Origin: Gloeopeniophorella convolvens
Lineage: Eukaryota > Basidiomycota > Agaricomycetes > Russulales
NCBI GenBank assembly: GCA_022496205.1
Contig: WTXD01000110.1
Location: 1 to 52,942, forward strand
Direction of reading: 5' to 3'
Length of the DNA: 52,942 bases
Part shown: piece by piece, positions 1 through 13,716 of the stretch
Layout: each line of letters begins with the position of its first letter
How positions within the stretch are numbered: position 1 is the first letter of the stretch
Translations under genes and position numbers: made by a program
Notes under the pieces: model-generated
Seen by the model: the letters and a program-made list of their open reading frames with translations, nothing else
Told to the model about the DNA's origin: nothing
Database searches by the model: none

Positions 1-1596
1 CTAAACTTCATGCGCGCGACGCAATATCACCGTACGAATGTGCTTAGCGCGGCAGCATTCGACGGGGCACGCAATGAATCGCGCAGGGTGGGCACGCTCC
101 GCCGCCCTTCGCCACCTCGCGGCCGCCGGCTGTTGCCCTCCCCGCGCGCGCGTCGCGAGCTTTACCAGGCTTCACCGCCCCGGCTTCGCTCCCGGTGAGC
201 GCGCGCCGGCAGCGGCGCAAGCAACCACCGCTGCTCGGTTGGGCTGCTGAGTAACGCCCCGTGTGCACACGGGCTATCCTCTAGGCAACCACCTAGCTCG
301 CCGACGCGCGAAGCTGGGCAAATCTGTGCACAGGGACTGCGCAAGGACCGGGCATCTGCATCAGGGAGTGTCCGAATCAGGCACGCGCACCGCACCGGCT
401 GTCAGCGCTTCTCCGCGACGTTCCCCACACCAACTTATCATATCGTGTCATGCCCAACAGAACAAACAATTGGAGGACGGGCGCGAAGTCGAAGTCGAAG
501 CGGCGCCCGCCAGGGGTACCATGTACCAATGCGCAGTGCTCGCACCCGGCGTGTCATAAGCAAGGCGCCGCAGCCTGCCGCAGCGCGGAAGGAGGTGGAT
601 GAGCGTGGCGGCCGCCGCCGTACGAATCGCGCGGCCCCCGCAGTGACGGCGTGCTAGAAGCGCTAGCGCCGCCCGCTTCTACTCCAGCCTCTCCGCCCTG
701 CCTGGGCCTCCACCTGCAATTTTACAGCGGTAGTAGTATACGGTGGCATTGCGGCGGCAGCGGCAGAGGGCAGTGCCAGGGCCCGCACATGCGCAGTATG
801 TGGCACCGGTAAATGGGTGGTGGACATGCGATTGCAGGTTGCCAGTGCCAGCACGCCCAGACGAGCCCATCCGCGCGCCGTGTGCGAGCGGCGCAGCTTG
901 GGCGCAGCCCGCGAAGAACCAAGCCGCCCATCGCACGCAACGGCGCGCCGCTCCCATATTGGCTTCTGGGCCCGCTCACGGGACTTGGCGGTTCGAACGT
1001 TCATTGCGCCAGGGATGCCGCTAGCGCCTGACACGGCCAGCGCACTGGGTGTGCACTCGGTGCCAATGAATATACATATTGGCTTCTCGTCGCTCGGCTA
1101 GTTAGCCTCGTCTCTCCCCTCTTGTACTCTCTTCCGACAAGTAGGCCTTTCGCTACCATTCCCTGCCGTCGGCCAGTGCCTGTGTGCCTGCGTGCCTGCA
1201 CGTCCTGTTCAGCGGGGATACGCCGCTGGTGCACCCGTGGTGTGGTGCCCCGACGCGTACGACGACGGACAGCTCCCCGACCCCACCCACGACGGCGCGC
1301 CGCCCGCTTTGAATCGCGTCGCTCTTTCCGCCGGCAAGCAGCCCACTCAGTGCTGTTACGGCCGTCGTCCCGTGGACGCGAGCTTACGTGTCAGGCCTTC
1401 AGGGCACCGCCTCTCGCGGAGGGCCCGATCTGGCGCCACCTAGCACACCGCGACCGCGCGGCCGGTGCGCGCCTGGGCACTCAGTAGGCTCTGATGCAGA
1501 TGATGCAGAACAAAGAAATCTTCACTCATTTCTATTTGCATTGCATACGCACACGCATGGGGCACGGGCTAGAACACAGGAGGGGGTTTAATGCTG
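1..1596. other. Left edge, no supported gene
   Basis: This GC-rich stretch lies downstream of the minus-strand HEAT-repeat gene that ends at 1597. Open frames exist on both strands, but they are arginine-, proline- and alanine-rich, as expected from GC-rich noncoding DNA, and none shows a recognisable domain or a plausible intron structure. I saw no tRNA, LTR or inverted repeat. Confidence 0.5.
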
Positions 1597-4500
1597 CTAG
1601 AAGGAGCGCAGCGATATTTGCGGCTTGGCTGCCTGGTGCGCGGCCGTGCCGGCTGCCTTGCTGCTCAGCACATTGCGCACCGCGCTCTCGAGCCGCTCTC
1701 TCGTCGCCTGGTCGAGCTTCGCGGTCGCCTCCTTGAAGGCGACAGGTGAAGACGAGGCGAATATTAAGAGCTGGTTGAGGGCCTGCGTGTGAAGAGGTGA
1801 CGGCGTGGGCTGGCTCGGGTCGAGCAGCAGCGTCAGTGTGGGAAGGAGTACACCCAGCGCGCGGACGCCTGCAGCGTGGAGTGGGCCACATCAGCGGGCG
1901 CGTTTCGCGAGAGAAATCGTCACCCACGGAGATCCTCGGCTATGCTGGTGAAGAGCGTCCCAAACGCCTTGATAATTTCGCCCACTGCGGGCAGGTGGCT
2001 CTGCAGTGCTGTCTCGTCGTCCGCCATCCCGGCGACCTTAGCGACATATTCTACCATTCCTGGTAAGAGCAGGCGCATGCACTGGCGGAGCATGACGCTC
2101 CCTGATGCGGACGCCGTGATCAATGTCTTCGCGCAGTGCGCTGCCGTCAGCGCCATCTGTTCCGATGGAAAATGTCATCAGGGTAACCAGAGCGTGTGCA
2201 AGTAATGTGACCAACTTCATGGGCGTCCGACAACTTCTCCGCGATAAGGAAGCAACACCGACTTATCACGCCCTGTCCCACTTTCACAGAAGATGGGATG
2301 ACTGTCAAAATAAGAACAGCAGCCAAGAAGTTATTCTTGACTTTGTTGGTTGTGATCGTGCCTACGCGCCCTCTGGGTAAGGGAGTTGGAGCTGAACCCA
2401 AAAACGCCGCAAAATGAGGATCACTTACCTCATCTCGTCTATGTTGAGCAGACATGATGAAAGCAAACCGTGGACCACCCGGGAGAAGAATTCCGTCACC
2501 TGCTGGTTCGGTGACGGTGTGAGGAGAGTCTTTAGCGCCGGTAGGGTCGGTCCAGCGAAATCGATCTCAGACGTCTCATCTCTCAGCAGATCTACTTCAA
2601 ATCTCAGCATATGATTACAAATGATCCAGCGAGATGCGTACCGCTGTACAGGGAGATCGCCACTCCCCGAATTTCATCTTGTACCTTCGCATCAAAGGAG
2701 GCCGCAATAGATAGCAATGCGTCGAAGGACACTTTGATGAGTGTGACTCGGTCAGCTGGATTTGCTTGGCCGTCTGAATTCATTGTGTGGTTGTCACCTT
2801 CAAGAAAATCTTTGCGGAAACACGGTCATGGGACTCACGTCTCGAAAGTCTATCAGCGCCTGGTATGGCGTTCCGAAGAATGTAAGCGCAGACACGCAAA
2901 CAAACCATCACCGGTGATGTAGAATCGTCTAGCCTGGGTGCCATCAGCACGGGGCGCATTAACCGCGTAGCAATGAATGGAATACGAACGCCTTGTTCCC
3001 TTGCCCTTGTTCAATGGCGAAAACCCTGACTACCTCCACGAGCTGGATCTGGACCGCAGGGGGCTCCGTCATTGCCATGCGGTACCAGAGATTCAGGAGT
3101 TCGTCGAAGATCGTAGGCTCGAGGAGAGCCTTCCCCGAGTACTCTCGCCGGACCAGCGACTTCATGGCTCGCAACGCGATGAGTGGGGTGCTGCCGGCTG
3201 TAGCGGACGATGACTCCGCGTACGGCGTCGACGTCGACAGGGCTTCGTAGACAAGGCTGAAGACGATGAAGAACATCGCCGTTGGCTCGGATCGCGCACT
3301 CTGATCGGTCTTCGACACGGCGGTCACATCATCCATGCCTTCCATTGCCCCAAGGATGAACGGATCGCGGGACTCCATCGCCGTTGCGACAGCATTCAAG
3401 ATGACGGGCCATGATTCGGTGTAATACTGCCAGGTATCAGCGGAATATCTTAGGAGCGCAACCGGTAACCTACTGGGAGCAGCATGTCTTTGCCGAGGCT
3501 TGAGTACGCCGCGTCCAGTGGAGCAGACGACGTATCTAGAATAGCCTCAGAGTCGGCCCGAACGCTGGCATAGTCACGTAAGGCCGCTATCCAGAGCGAC
3601 GCCAGTGTCGATCTGTACGGCTTGACCACGTCTTGGAGGTACTTCTGCGCAGGGCTCGCAGAAGCCAGTTGGGCCCACGCCGAAAGTGTTGCGATCCTCA
3701 GCATGGCAGACGCATTTGGGCTGCCTTCTTCAGCATCGCCTAACGAGAGCATCGCCGTACCTGTAACTCAATCTCTTCAACAAAAGACCGCCGGAGCGAT
3801 GTGGCCAGAACGTACCCTTACACTGCTCCAGAGCCGACGTGAGCAGTTTCAGGATCCTGCCCATACGGTTCACATCCTTGACGATACCGCACCCGACATA
3901 GACGGCACACGCTCCCACAGCAGATGCAAGGATCTCTGGTGTCGAATCTGATGTGAAAGCAGGGGTCAGGGCGGCCGTGATCGGGGCCTGATGCTGCTCG
4001 AGAAGCAGCGCGCTTTCGTAATCTGGTCTGGAGTTGTAGCGAAGGTCTGTACGACTTAGTCAGTCCTGCGCGTCCGCTGCAGCCGACGAATGCGACCCAC
4101 CTCAATCACATCCCGCAGCACAACTAGGCCCTCCAGGCGAATCTCGGTCACGTACGCCGTGGAGGCAGTGAACGCCATCCTGATGAGATCCGGCACCCGC
4201 GAGACGAGCAGCCCTGTGACGGGCACGCCAACGCTGCGCGCATAGGCGATGTCGAGCTGCTCCTTCCGCCCCGAGCGCGCGACGGTGGTGCAGATATCGT
4301 GCAGACACTGTAGCGCGAAGAGCTGTGTACGCCAACGGGAGGTGAGGCGGGTTTGGCCGCCGGCGGTAGCATCGCTCGCCATGCCTACACTCAGTGATTC
4401 GCCCTCGTCGTCGAATCCGCCCGCGCCGCCCTTAGCTGCGGCGTCTGTAGCCTGCTGCGACGCCGTCGTGCGCGACATGATCTTCTGGCATAGGTCTATC

Positions 4501-7500
4501 CACGCGGATGGGTTGTACACCACCGTCTGCTTCATCCAACTCGAGATGACCTTGCGCACGCCCTCAATAGACGGGTCGCCGTCGAGCATGGCGAACAGCT
4601 CCTCTACCAACCGGTCCCCGCCAACCTTGGAGACAAGTAGCGCGTCTTTCTGGACGAGCTGGTAGAGCGCATGGATGGAAGCGAGCTTCAGTGGCCGGCG
4701 TGAGGAGTTCAAGTGCGTGCGGAACTGGGTGATAAGTTCAGGCACATCGACGTGCTCGGGCGCGAAGATGAGGAAGTGCTGGATGCAGCGGATGGCCTCT
4801 ACGCGAATGCCCTCGTCCTCCTCCGCCGCAAGGCGCCGCACAATGTCGAGGATGAGTGTACGTGTTCGAGACGACTCCTGGATGTCGGGTCCCAGGACGG
4901 TGATAACAGCATCGATAATTTGACAGACGGCCTGATACGCGGGGAGGTCGCCGCTGATGTTGGAGTTCGACAGCGAGCCACCTTCTAGCTCGTGCGATGG
5001 CGAGACGTAAACCTTGAAGAGCATGCCCAGGGTGCTTGACACGTAAGGCGCATATGCCAGACTGGCAGCGTTGACGACGCGCGACAGCGAGTGCAGCGCC
5101 CAGTAGTGCACTACCGGGTGTGCGTCCTTGCCCAACGACATGAGGATGTTCACCGTCGTCTTGAGTAGCGGGCCAGCCGCGAGGCTGCCGACATGGTCAT
5201 AGATGGCCCCGAGCGCGAGCGCGCACCCTGCACGCCCCTGAGGATCCCGGTTATTCACGACCTGGTCGACGAGCGTCTTCATCAGGCTGGCTAAGAACTG
5301 ATTGTCCGCCAAGCTTGCGAGGCGGCCCAGCGCCTCGCTGCTCGCAGAACGCAGAATGGGGTCGCCGTCAATCAAGCCATCCTGGGAGAGAAGCTCATGT
5401 CAGTTTCAGAACTGAATTGCCGTCCGCGCGGAGCAGTCGCACCTTCAAAAACGATGACAGAGCCGTGGTAACGTTCGTGCTTCCGAAAGCGTCACGCACG
5501 TGCCTTGATGGGGATGCCATAGCTTGCCGCATCGCTAGCACGATTGCAACGGTGGCGTTTACCTGTACTGCCGCCTTCCTGCCTATATTTTTGTCATACT
5601 TTGGAGACTTTACCGAATCTATCATCAGCACGATCAAGCGGGCTGCGGAAGCGGCATCTTGAAGTGGCAGCAGGCGTGCGAATAGAGCTAATCCCGTATC
5701 GACAGCTTGGGTCAACGGGGGAGGGAACTCTGGCCAGAACGACTCCGTGGTGAGGTCCCGAGACTGACAAATTGCCAGCGGGTCATGCTCCGCCGATTGC
5801 AGAATGGGTATACGCAGCTGAAAGCTCCCGTGTCAGCGAAATTTCACACCGCGGAAAAAAAGATAGAGCAGGCCGTTACCATGTCATCAAGAGACGCCTC
5901 GATTGAGTCCCTGTTCAGCCTGTACTTTCCGAACGATGGGTCGTCGGGGTTGTCCGTCACCGTCGATGCATTCTCTGAGACCTCCACCGCCGTAACACCG
6001 TATGCATAATTGTCATATGTCGTCCACAGCGACACGAAGGCCCCCGACGACGACGCAATGGCCGCCTGCACCGAACTGCCCGCAAAACCCTCCGCACTCG
6101 CGACGAGAGCAATAACCGACTGCAGCAGCGTCGTCTGTGTCGCCTCGGGCACGCTCCCCGTCCCGAGGAGTGCGAAGCACTGGAATACGCGCCGGCGCAG
6201 CAGCGCCTCGCGCGAGCGGAGCGAGGGCCCGTCGCCGCCGCGCGAGTGCTCGCTCCCCGCGAGGGGGTCCTCGACGTGCGGTGCCTGCGTGGCGTACGCG
6301 TTGGCGAAGAGGAACGCGTTGCTGAGCATTGTCGTCAGCCGCCGCGCGACGTCGAGCGTGACGAGTGCCGGGGCGTTGTGCCGTAGGAACGCGAGGATCG
6401 CACCGAGCGCCGCCTCCCTCACGTGCAGAAGGAAGCCCCACTCTGCCGCTGTGCGCGCTGCTGTGTCCTTCGAGGGCGGCTTCGGAAGCGCGTTGCGCCA
6501 GAGGACGAGCAGCTGTGGCAGATGCGCGCGCACGAAATTCGGGCCGAGCGTCATGAGTGCGGCTATACACGTCCATGCCGTCTCGACCTCTACGCCAGCC
6601 AGCGCGACCGCGTGCTCGCCTGTACGCTTCAGCAGGCTAATTGCCATGTCGAAGACTTTAGCGCTGATGTCGTACGACACGTAGAGTGGCTTCTCTGGAA
6701 TTACGGTGACGAGCGCAGCGAGGCCGTAGGCATGGCCGAGGGCGCGGGAAGTTAGATCTGAAGGCGAGGTTTGTGTTTGGGATTGACCGGTTAGGAGATT
6801 GATATCGCGCTGCAGGAGTTCGACAGCGTTGATCACGATCTTGGGGAGGCGGAGAGGAGCGGAGAAGCAGAAGATGCGAAGCGCCCATGCTGTATGAACG
6901 CGCACAGTATGACTCGGGTGGGAAAGGAGAGTGACAAGGGGCTCGGAAAGGGCCTCCTGCGACGCGAAAGTTAAACACGAGTTCCACACCTGGCATCAAC
7001 GTCCTCACCTGTACAGGAGGGGGTGCGTTCCCGAGCTGCTGGAGGAGACCAGCAACCTCCTTGAGGACAATTGCTAGCACGTGCGCAGAAGGAGCAGTCG
7101 AACCAGGCATCAATGCGGGCCATCTCTTAAGGTACGCCTTTGAGAGCTCTTGAATTGCGGCTATCTGAGACTGTTCGCCTAGCATGCGCACACCGATAAG
7201 GTCTCTGAGCAATATGCCCACAAGCCGGCGAACAAATAAGACCTCGTAACGCGTCATGGAGCTGCGTGGATTGTTGACAATGTCATTCATGAGATGTTGA
7301 ACGACCGTCCCATAGTTTGTTTCGATAAATGCCGGCCCAAGCGCGGTGAAGAGGGAAGAGTAGAAGTCAAAGATGCTGACGCGAGTCTTGTGGGTGGTCT
7401 GTGGCTTGTTGAAATGCGTCGATAGCTGGTGTAACATATCATTGAGAGTCAGGATCGTCTTGGTTTCTCCGGTCGGCGCAGCAACGGGTGCAGGGTCATC

Positions 7501-8644
7501 ATCCTCTTCTTGGTCTTTTTTCCCTTTTTTCGTTGTGTCTTGGGTAGGGACCACGACAGTTGTCTGGGAGGACGAGAGGACAAGACCGACGAGCTGTGCG
7601 AGGGAATGCCGTGTAATTTGATCAGCAGTATCGAGAGATTTGACACAGAGAGACACGACGGCTTCAATCTCTGAGGCAGTCCAGTCTCCCCCAGGGAGAG
7701 GATACATTACCATGAGCGCCTAAATTGTGAGGAAACGAGATGCTGACGGCATGGTGTAACATACCTCGCAAGCTGCGCGTCTGACAGGGAGGGATTTATC
7801 GTTGAGAGCAGACTTCATCTGCTTGATGATGTCTTTGGTGGCTGAATCGGTCGCAGCGCGCCGCGCCGTTGAGAGAGACTTCCGCAGGGCGACAATGGCA
7901 TGATAACGAAGTGAGATGGTCTAGATTGGTGTCAAACCCGTGAGAATGAAAGCAGATTGAACGGCGAGGCGGGACTTGCGCCGGATGATCTGTACGTCTT
8001 GATTGCGACTGTGGCAATTTCTGTCATAAAGGACATGACCTTCCAATAGCAGTCAGCGCGTGGACTGTATGCGGTACGAAGCGCATACTTGTGCTCCGAA
8101 CGTGCCCATCAACTCTCCGATACAGTATAGAGACGCGCTGGAGAGAATGAATGAATGAGATGGGTAATTCAAGCACGACTCACATCTTGTGTTGATCTCT
8201 GTCAGCTGGGGCCTTGAAGTCTCCGGCTACTTTGAGGAAGGCGATTAGGGCATCGAACATGTTCTTGGATTCTCCACGAGTATACAGTATTTGGAAGCAG
8301 CTCGCAACTAGGTTGCGGAGCGCACGGCCTGGGGGTGGGTATAGTTCGCGTGAGGTGATGACATTGATGAGGGTTGTCTCGAGGTCCTTCTGAGTCGTCT
8401 TGATGTCTTCCTGTACGACCGTGAGCACGGCAGCCCGAACACAAGTCATGGTGTGACTCACTGGAGGTGCAGTCTTCAGAAACTTTTCCACAGATGCTAC
8501 CCAAGAAAACAGATAGACGTCGCCGCCTTCGCCTGACAATTGAGACTAGCCGAGATTGAAGGCGAGAAGGGTTGCGATGCATACTAGACGCACCTCATCG
8601 ACGGACCTATTTTCAGGCGAGAATTCTGCAGCAGACGAGTCCAT
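1597..8644 (-). CDS. LAA1: LAA1/HEATR5-family HEAT-repeat protein (many exons)
   Basis: This is a very large HEAT-repeat scaffold, roughly 2,100 residues if the introns are short, close to yeast Laa1 and animal HEATR5 (about 2,000-2,070). Family knowledge: Laa1 binds the AP-1 clathrin adaptor and helps localise it at trans-Golgi/endosomal membranes. The start at 8644 gives MDSSAAEFSPENRSVDE (8594-8644). A 48-nt intron leads to exon 2 (8184-8545, with GGDVYLFSWVASVEKFL) and exon 3 (8089-8137, with SLYCIGELMGTFGAQ). All three join in frame. Long HEAT blocks lie at 6658-7713 and 5844-6989. The most diagnostic stretch is 4056-5375 (SASSEALGRLASLADNQF, then DPQGRAGCALALGAIY). The last exon ends KPQISLRSF and then TAG at 1597-1599. 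An acidic/lysine linker near 7495-7550 interrupts the repeats. I did not resolve every internal intron, especially at 1900-4050. It is transcribed divergently from the gene at 8931. Confidence 0.88.
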
Positions 8645-8930
8645 GGTTCGAGTCGTCTTGTTGTTACAATATGCGCATCAATAGCTCGGTGAGTGTACGC
8701 GAATAGGGTTCCACGAGCTGATTGCAGGAGAGAAACGGCAGGCAATGATGATTGCAAGTCGGGGATCACGTGGCGCAGAGAGCACCGACGCGCGCCAGTT
8801 GCCACGTGCAAACACGCGCGACCGTGCACTGATGCGCGTGCCACAACAAGTTGGAGTCCCTGGTGGCATGGGCCAGTGGCAGGGATCCCAGGGCATCACC
8901 TTCTCCCTCTGACCATCTCGCTTAACCAAC
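8645..8930. promoter_or_regulatory. Divergent promoter region, LAA1-like / coiled-coil membrane gene
   Basis: This 286-bp gap lies between two start codons facing away from each other, so it must hold both 5' ends and probably a shared promoter. I see no clear TATA box or other named motif. Confidence 0.5.
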
Positions 8931-10498
8931 ATGACCAACATATCCTCAAGTACGCGACCCAAACCAAAGCCCTCTTCAGACACTGAAGAGGACTGGGAGG
9001 ACATGCCACTGGGCGATGAGTACGGCCAGAGCCCACGACCGCCATCCACTACTCCTTCAACGTCCAGGAGCTTCAGCGGCGCGGCGCGTACGCGCAAAAC
9101 GGCAAGACAGCGAATTGTTCATGCGCCCTCTCTGCCACGCAAGCAAACTCCCGCTCCCCGCAGCCCTGTCCGTGGACGGACTCCCCGCGCCCCCAGTGAG
9201 CCCTGGATCGTTGCGGAGCAGCAGGAAACACCCCTTTTCCAGTTACCTCAGCTACCGCCGTTGCCCGAGACCAGAGCAGGCACCGAATTTCTTGCGATAT
9301 TGTTTCACTCTGTGTTTGACGTGCTGGGCACCACCATCCGCTGGCTCAAGACCCCCATCTCCCTCCTTCTCGTCTTGTACGCCTCCGCATACATCCTCGG
9401 ACTCGCCTCCGGCTCTATCAAAACAGCCCTTTCTCCAATCTGCGACATCCCCATCATCTCGCTCGCCTGTCCCGCCCCCAAGCCTAGCAAAGCCACTGGC
9501 AAGAAGTCGGAGCGCGACCGCACCCCCAAATGGGCGGACTTCCCGAGTCTCTTGAACGTTGAGAGCAAGACCCTTGAGGCCCTCCTCGACGAGACTGTCG
9601 AAGGCCCTGGTCTCGCGCTCGAGATCAAGAAGGCCGAGATGGCGACGAGCGATCTCGCGACGCTCGTGCGCGTCAGCAAACTCAACAGCCGCGACATCCT
9701 TGCAGAATTCTTGAGTGAATTTGTAAAGGATGCGCGCCAGGTAGGCCGCGGACTGACGCGGTTCAGCTCCAGGGTCGGAGGCGCGGTAGACAAGTGCGTG
9801 CATGTATCCTCCAACCCTCAGGACGCCCGAGCTGACCATGAGTCCATAGCATTATAGCTGTGAACGACTACGCTCTCCATGCCATCGAAGCTGCCAACTC
9901 CAAGTCGTCTGCTCTCTCACTCCGGCATCTATGGCCCTTTTCACCCGCAGGACCTGCGACAAAAGAAGTAGTGACGCGCCACTTCACCGATGCGATGAAC
10001 ACACTCTCTGCCAACATGCAGCGCCTCGTGCTCGAAGCTGAGGTCTCGCTCTCAGACCTGGACAAGCTCGAGGAGCACCTGCGCTCGATCCACGAGGTCG
10101 TCTCGCGTGAGGACTCGTCAGTCAACGCGCAGCGCGCGGACCTACTCGCGCAACTATGGACGATCCTCGGCGGGAACCGCGACGAGCTGCGTGGCATGAA
10201 TGACAACCTTGCTCTACTTAAGGGCGTCGGGCGCTACCGCGACCGCGCGCTCGCGCACGTCGTCGCGGCGCTACAGATGCTACAGACGATGGCCGAGGAC
10301 ATGGAGGAGCTCCGCGAGCGCGTTGCCGCGCCCGAGCTTGTGGGTTCCGCCATCCCCGTCGAAGTGCACATGAAGAGCATCCGGGGCGGCCTCGAGCGGC
10401 TCCGCGAGCGGCGCCACGCCGCGCACAAGCGGGAGGAGGACTTCACCAACCGGATTCTGGAGGCTGTTGGAGCCGCGAAGGTCGACCACTCTGAGTAA
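8931..10498 (+). CDS. Membrane-anchored coiled-coil protein, function unknown
   Basis: I do not recognise this gene. Two exons (8931-9793 and 9850-10498) join across a 56-nt intron (GTGCGT...CATAG) in perfect frame and encode 503 residues. The N-terminal ~120 residues are acidic then basic, rich in serine and proline, and look disordered. One hydrophobic segment at about residues 142-165 (TPISLLLVLYASAYILGLAS) is a likely single membrane anchor, followed by a lysine/arginine patch. The rest is largely helical and charged (residues ~215-285 and ~330-490), with heptad-like stretches such as LSDLDKLEEHLRSIHEVV. No signal peptide or catalytic motif is visible. The layout suggests a structural or tethering protein on an internal membrane, possibly the nuclear envelope; that location is a guess. 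The intron model is strong because both exons have coherent coding character and length. Confidence 0.75.
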
Positions 10499-13333
10499 GT
10501 TGTGCATTCTGTACTTTCTAGTTGGTGCTCGTTTTTGCTGTATATCTCGTTTTTGTTGCTCAGACAATCACACCCCTGATGGTTGCTGTAATATTATCAA
10601 TTGTGCCTTGTCCATCGCGGGCACGTCCCAAGGCGGTCGGCTTTCCCCGGCTCGACCGAGGCCTCAAGGCCTTAAGGCCGTCACGAGTGCAGCTTCGCTG
10701 GAAAGCCGGCGCAAGCTTGCGCTCGATTCGCGTCCTGCTCTTCCAATCACACCTTCCCAGGTAACCTACCTCGGCTAGACTCTGCGGCGTCCTCCGCTTG
10801 CAGCTTCGCACGTTCTAGTCCGCAGTTGTGGGCTACGAGGCGACCTCGCGCTTTCGTTCGAGCAGCCTCAAAGACACAGTGGCGCCGGACATGTCTGGCA
10901 CACCTGACCTTGCACCGGACTTATTTTGCTGGCACCCTGTTTCAAAGCGCCGGCGATCACGAAACGAATTCGTGCTTTGCTTTGCGGATCACACTCGTAT
11001 TGCACCAGATGATCGCTCGACAGCGGCCGTGCCTCTCTGGCTGCCCAACCCCTGCTCAGTTGCGCAGTATGGGCTGCTCATCGCTCGTTCTGTCAGGGTC
11101 GAGGCCAGCAACCGCGAGGCGCAGTTGTGAGTGCCAGCCGGGAACCATCGGTGTCCTGCATCTGCCCTCGCTATCCCGCAAATGAACTGGGACGCCGAGA
11201 AACTCTTGAGAAGCGTGCAGTCGAGGGCAGGCAGCACACCAGTATCCACGATCAGATATTACTCACAGCGTTAATAAGCACCGTGCAGCGCAACAACCGC
11301 AACATACCGCCCTTCCGAGTCCTTCACAAGCAAGGGCGAATGTTCCCATGCTAAACTTATGTCGAAGCGGCATCGCATCATGGCCCCATGTAAGCGAAAC
11401 AGGCCTTCCCCCTTCGCCCCTTCTGCGCAGGAAGGAGGGCTCGGGGCGCCGCGCGATACGTACTGCGTCTAAGTTGCGCTTCGATGCGCCTATGCCTCAG
11501 CGAGTCGGACGCGTGTATCGAACGCGATGCACGTAGCCGACGCGCTTCGACTCGGAGAGCGCGTAAGGGTCCTGCTTCCTGTAAGGCTCTCAGCCTTATT
11601 GCCTGTGCGCGATACCATACTCAGCATTTAGCAGCACCCTTCTATCACTTGCACTCGCACGGCGCAGCAAACGCTCCACCTCCTAATTCACCTCGAGCTC
11701 CCACGCCGAACCGACTCAGCTTCCCTCGACACAAACGCACACATAAGCACACACATTGGAGTTGCCAACCCTTCCGGATTCCGCCTCACGAACTTCCGAG
11801 CCTGTCCACACCAGTACGCCCGGTACCACCTGACCGCGCTTCCTGTCTTCGCCAGCACGCCAAAGCGATGCACAGCGCAAACCTAGTGTTTGATTGCACG
11901 CCCGCGCTCTCACTGGCCGGCTGCGCGTGCTCCCACCCCCACTCCACCCTGCTCCACGAGCCGACCTCTTGCGCGTGCTTTTTCCTTCCCTCGAGTGGCC
12001 CGCTTCGTGATTCACCAATCTCGGAGATTCCAACCCAGATCGGGGGGCTTCCGCATTCTCCAGCAGGCATCGGGCGCAATAATTAATCCGGTACTCGTCG
12101 AAGCAGGGGAATTACTTTGATAGGTGCCAGCTTGAAAGTTCCTGCATAAATGCCCGCATGTACGCGCCGCCGATCCAATCAACCACCCGCGCGCGTGCTG
12201 ACAGCCCCTGTGGCCCCACTAACCACCCTGCACCGCACACAGGGCGAGCCAGGCAGCTTCCGACTGGAAGCACGCACCGAGCAAAATTACTTCCATAATC
12301 CGCGAGGGTAGGGCGAGAGGCCGGCCCGGCCAATATATCGCGCCCCGATCTAAACTCTATCACGCCGGCAGAAGTCGAAGCGCAGCGCCTAGCGGGTTCG
12401 CGCTAGAAGCGCACCGGGGCGGCGCGCTCTCCAGTGTGCCGGGTCCGGGGCTTCGACACGCGGGAGACGCGTGCCACCACTGCGTCGCGCGCGCGGACCA
12501 CGCTGCGGACGTGTTTTCTGAGCTTGGGCTTGGGCTGGCTGAGCGTGTAGATAAGAGTTTGCCATACGCAGCTGCCACGCGCGGCGGCGTCGACATGTAC
12601 AGCTACCAGATCCTCACGTCTCTCCAAGAAACTCGGGTTCTATCACCGCGGGGTGTCGTGACAGCTGGCAGCTGCCGTACACTGACCAACATGCCGCGAC
12701 GCCGCACGCAAACAAACCCAGGTTCCTGCACCCAGACTGGAACCTGACGACATCATACATATCGCTGGCATTGAGCCCGCGTACCGACGTAACAATCATC
12801 ATGATCGCCACCACAGTGACCACGACCTGTCACCCCAACATCTTCCAGGTTCCAGATAAGTAGCACATACGTACACGGCGAGCTACGTATGTATGCCGCG
12901 CGCACACGGAGCCCCGGTGTGTCGCGTGCGCCGGCAGCGCCCTACACCCGCGCGTCCGAACCCGAGCCCGCCGAATGCGCTGAGAACCTCCAGCCTTTAT
13001 CTGAGTTTGCCTGTGCGCTGAGCGGCTTCTCGGCTCGCCCCGACGTGGCCTTCTTGGATTCGCACCGAGAAGCTCTGGGCCTCTGGCTGACGCGCCCTGC
13101 CAGATGCCAGGCTCTCACTGGGCCGCAGCGCTGCCCTCGCCCTCACCAGCGCCGCCACCGTTCCTGTCCTCGCGCGACTGGAGGGCCGCAGGGAGATGAC
13201 GCACGCAAGGCCCCAGAAAATTACTGACGTGAAATCCCCGATAGGAAACAGGCGTCGGCCGGCGCCCGAACCCGCCGCCGCTGGCGGCCACTGGCCTACC
13301 CCCGAAAACCGAATACAGCATCGCACCCTATTA
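10499..13333. other. Gene-free stretch
   Basis: The longest open frame here (11484-12086, plus strand) is histidine-, proline- and serine-rich with no domain and looks spurious. A few small palindromic GGCC/AAGG runs near 10655-10685 could lie in the 3' end of the upstream transcript. Nothing else is supported. Confidence 0.45.
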
Positions 13334-13716
13334 CAGCCAAATCCAGATCGATAGTCGCGGTGCACATTTACGCACATTGGGGCAGGTGGTGCTAGTGGCG
13401 CGAGATCCGTCCAGATTCGGTAACACAGAGTTCGACTAACGGAGCCCTTGTGAAGCCCCGGTAACTCTCAGAGTCCTTGCCAGCCACACACACCCTCCTG
13501 AGTCCCATGGTGCCATGAGCAATCGACGCTGCATCCCTACAATACTACTGTCAAGGCTCAGATTGTGTCCTTGGCAACATGGCTCGAGAACAATCGTGAG
13601 ATCTTGGATTAGTGAGTGGCCCAACTGGCGCTGACCAAGCACGGCATGCCCCACCTGGCACCACCAGCCCCAATGTGCGCGAATGTGCACCGCGACTATC
13701 GATCTGGATTTGGCTG
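13334..13716. mobile_element. MITE-like element with ~60-bp terminal inverted repeats
   Basis: This 383-bp segment begins CAGCCAAATCCAGATCG and ends with its reverse complement. The inverted arms match for about 60 bp (13334-13393 against 13657-13716) with roughly four mismatches. TA dinucleotides flank both ends (13332-13333 and 13717-13718), as expected for Tc1/mariner-type insertion. The central ~260 bp has no convincing coding sequence, so it would be non-autonomous. The TA duplication alone is weak evidence because TA is common, but similarity stops sharply at the TA on both sides, which supports a true element boundary. Confidence 0.7.

Noticed and set aside
11484..12086. A 200-codon plus-strand open frame
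   Set aside because: Histidine/proline/serine-rich with no domain, and overlapped by equally long frames on the other strand; typical of GC-rich noncoding DNA.
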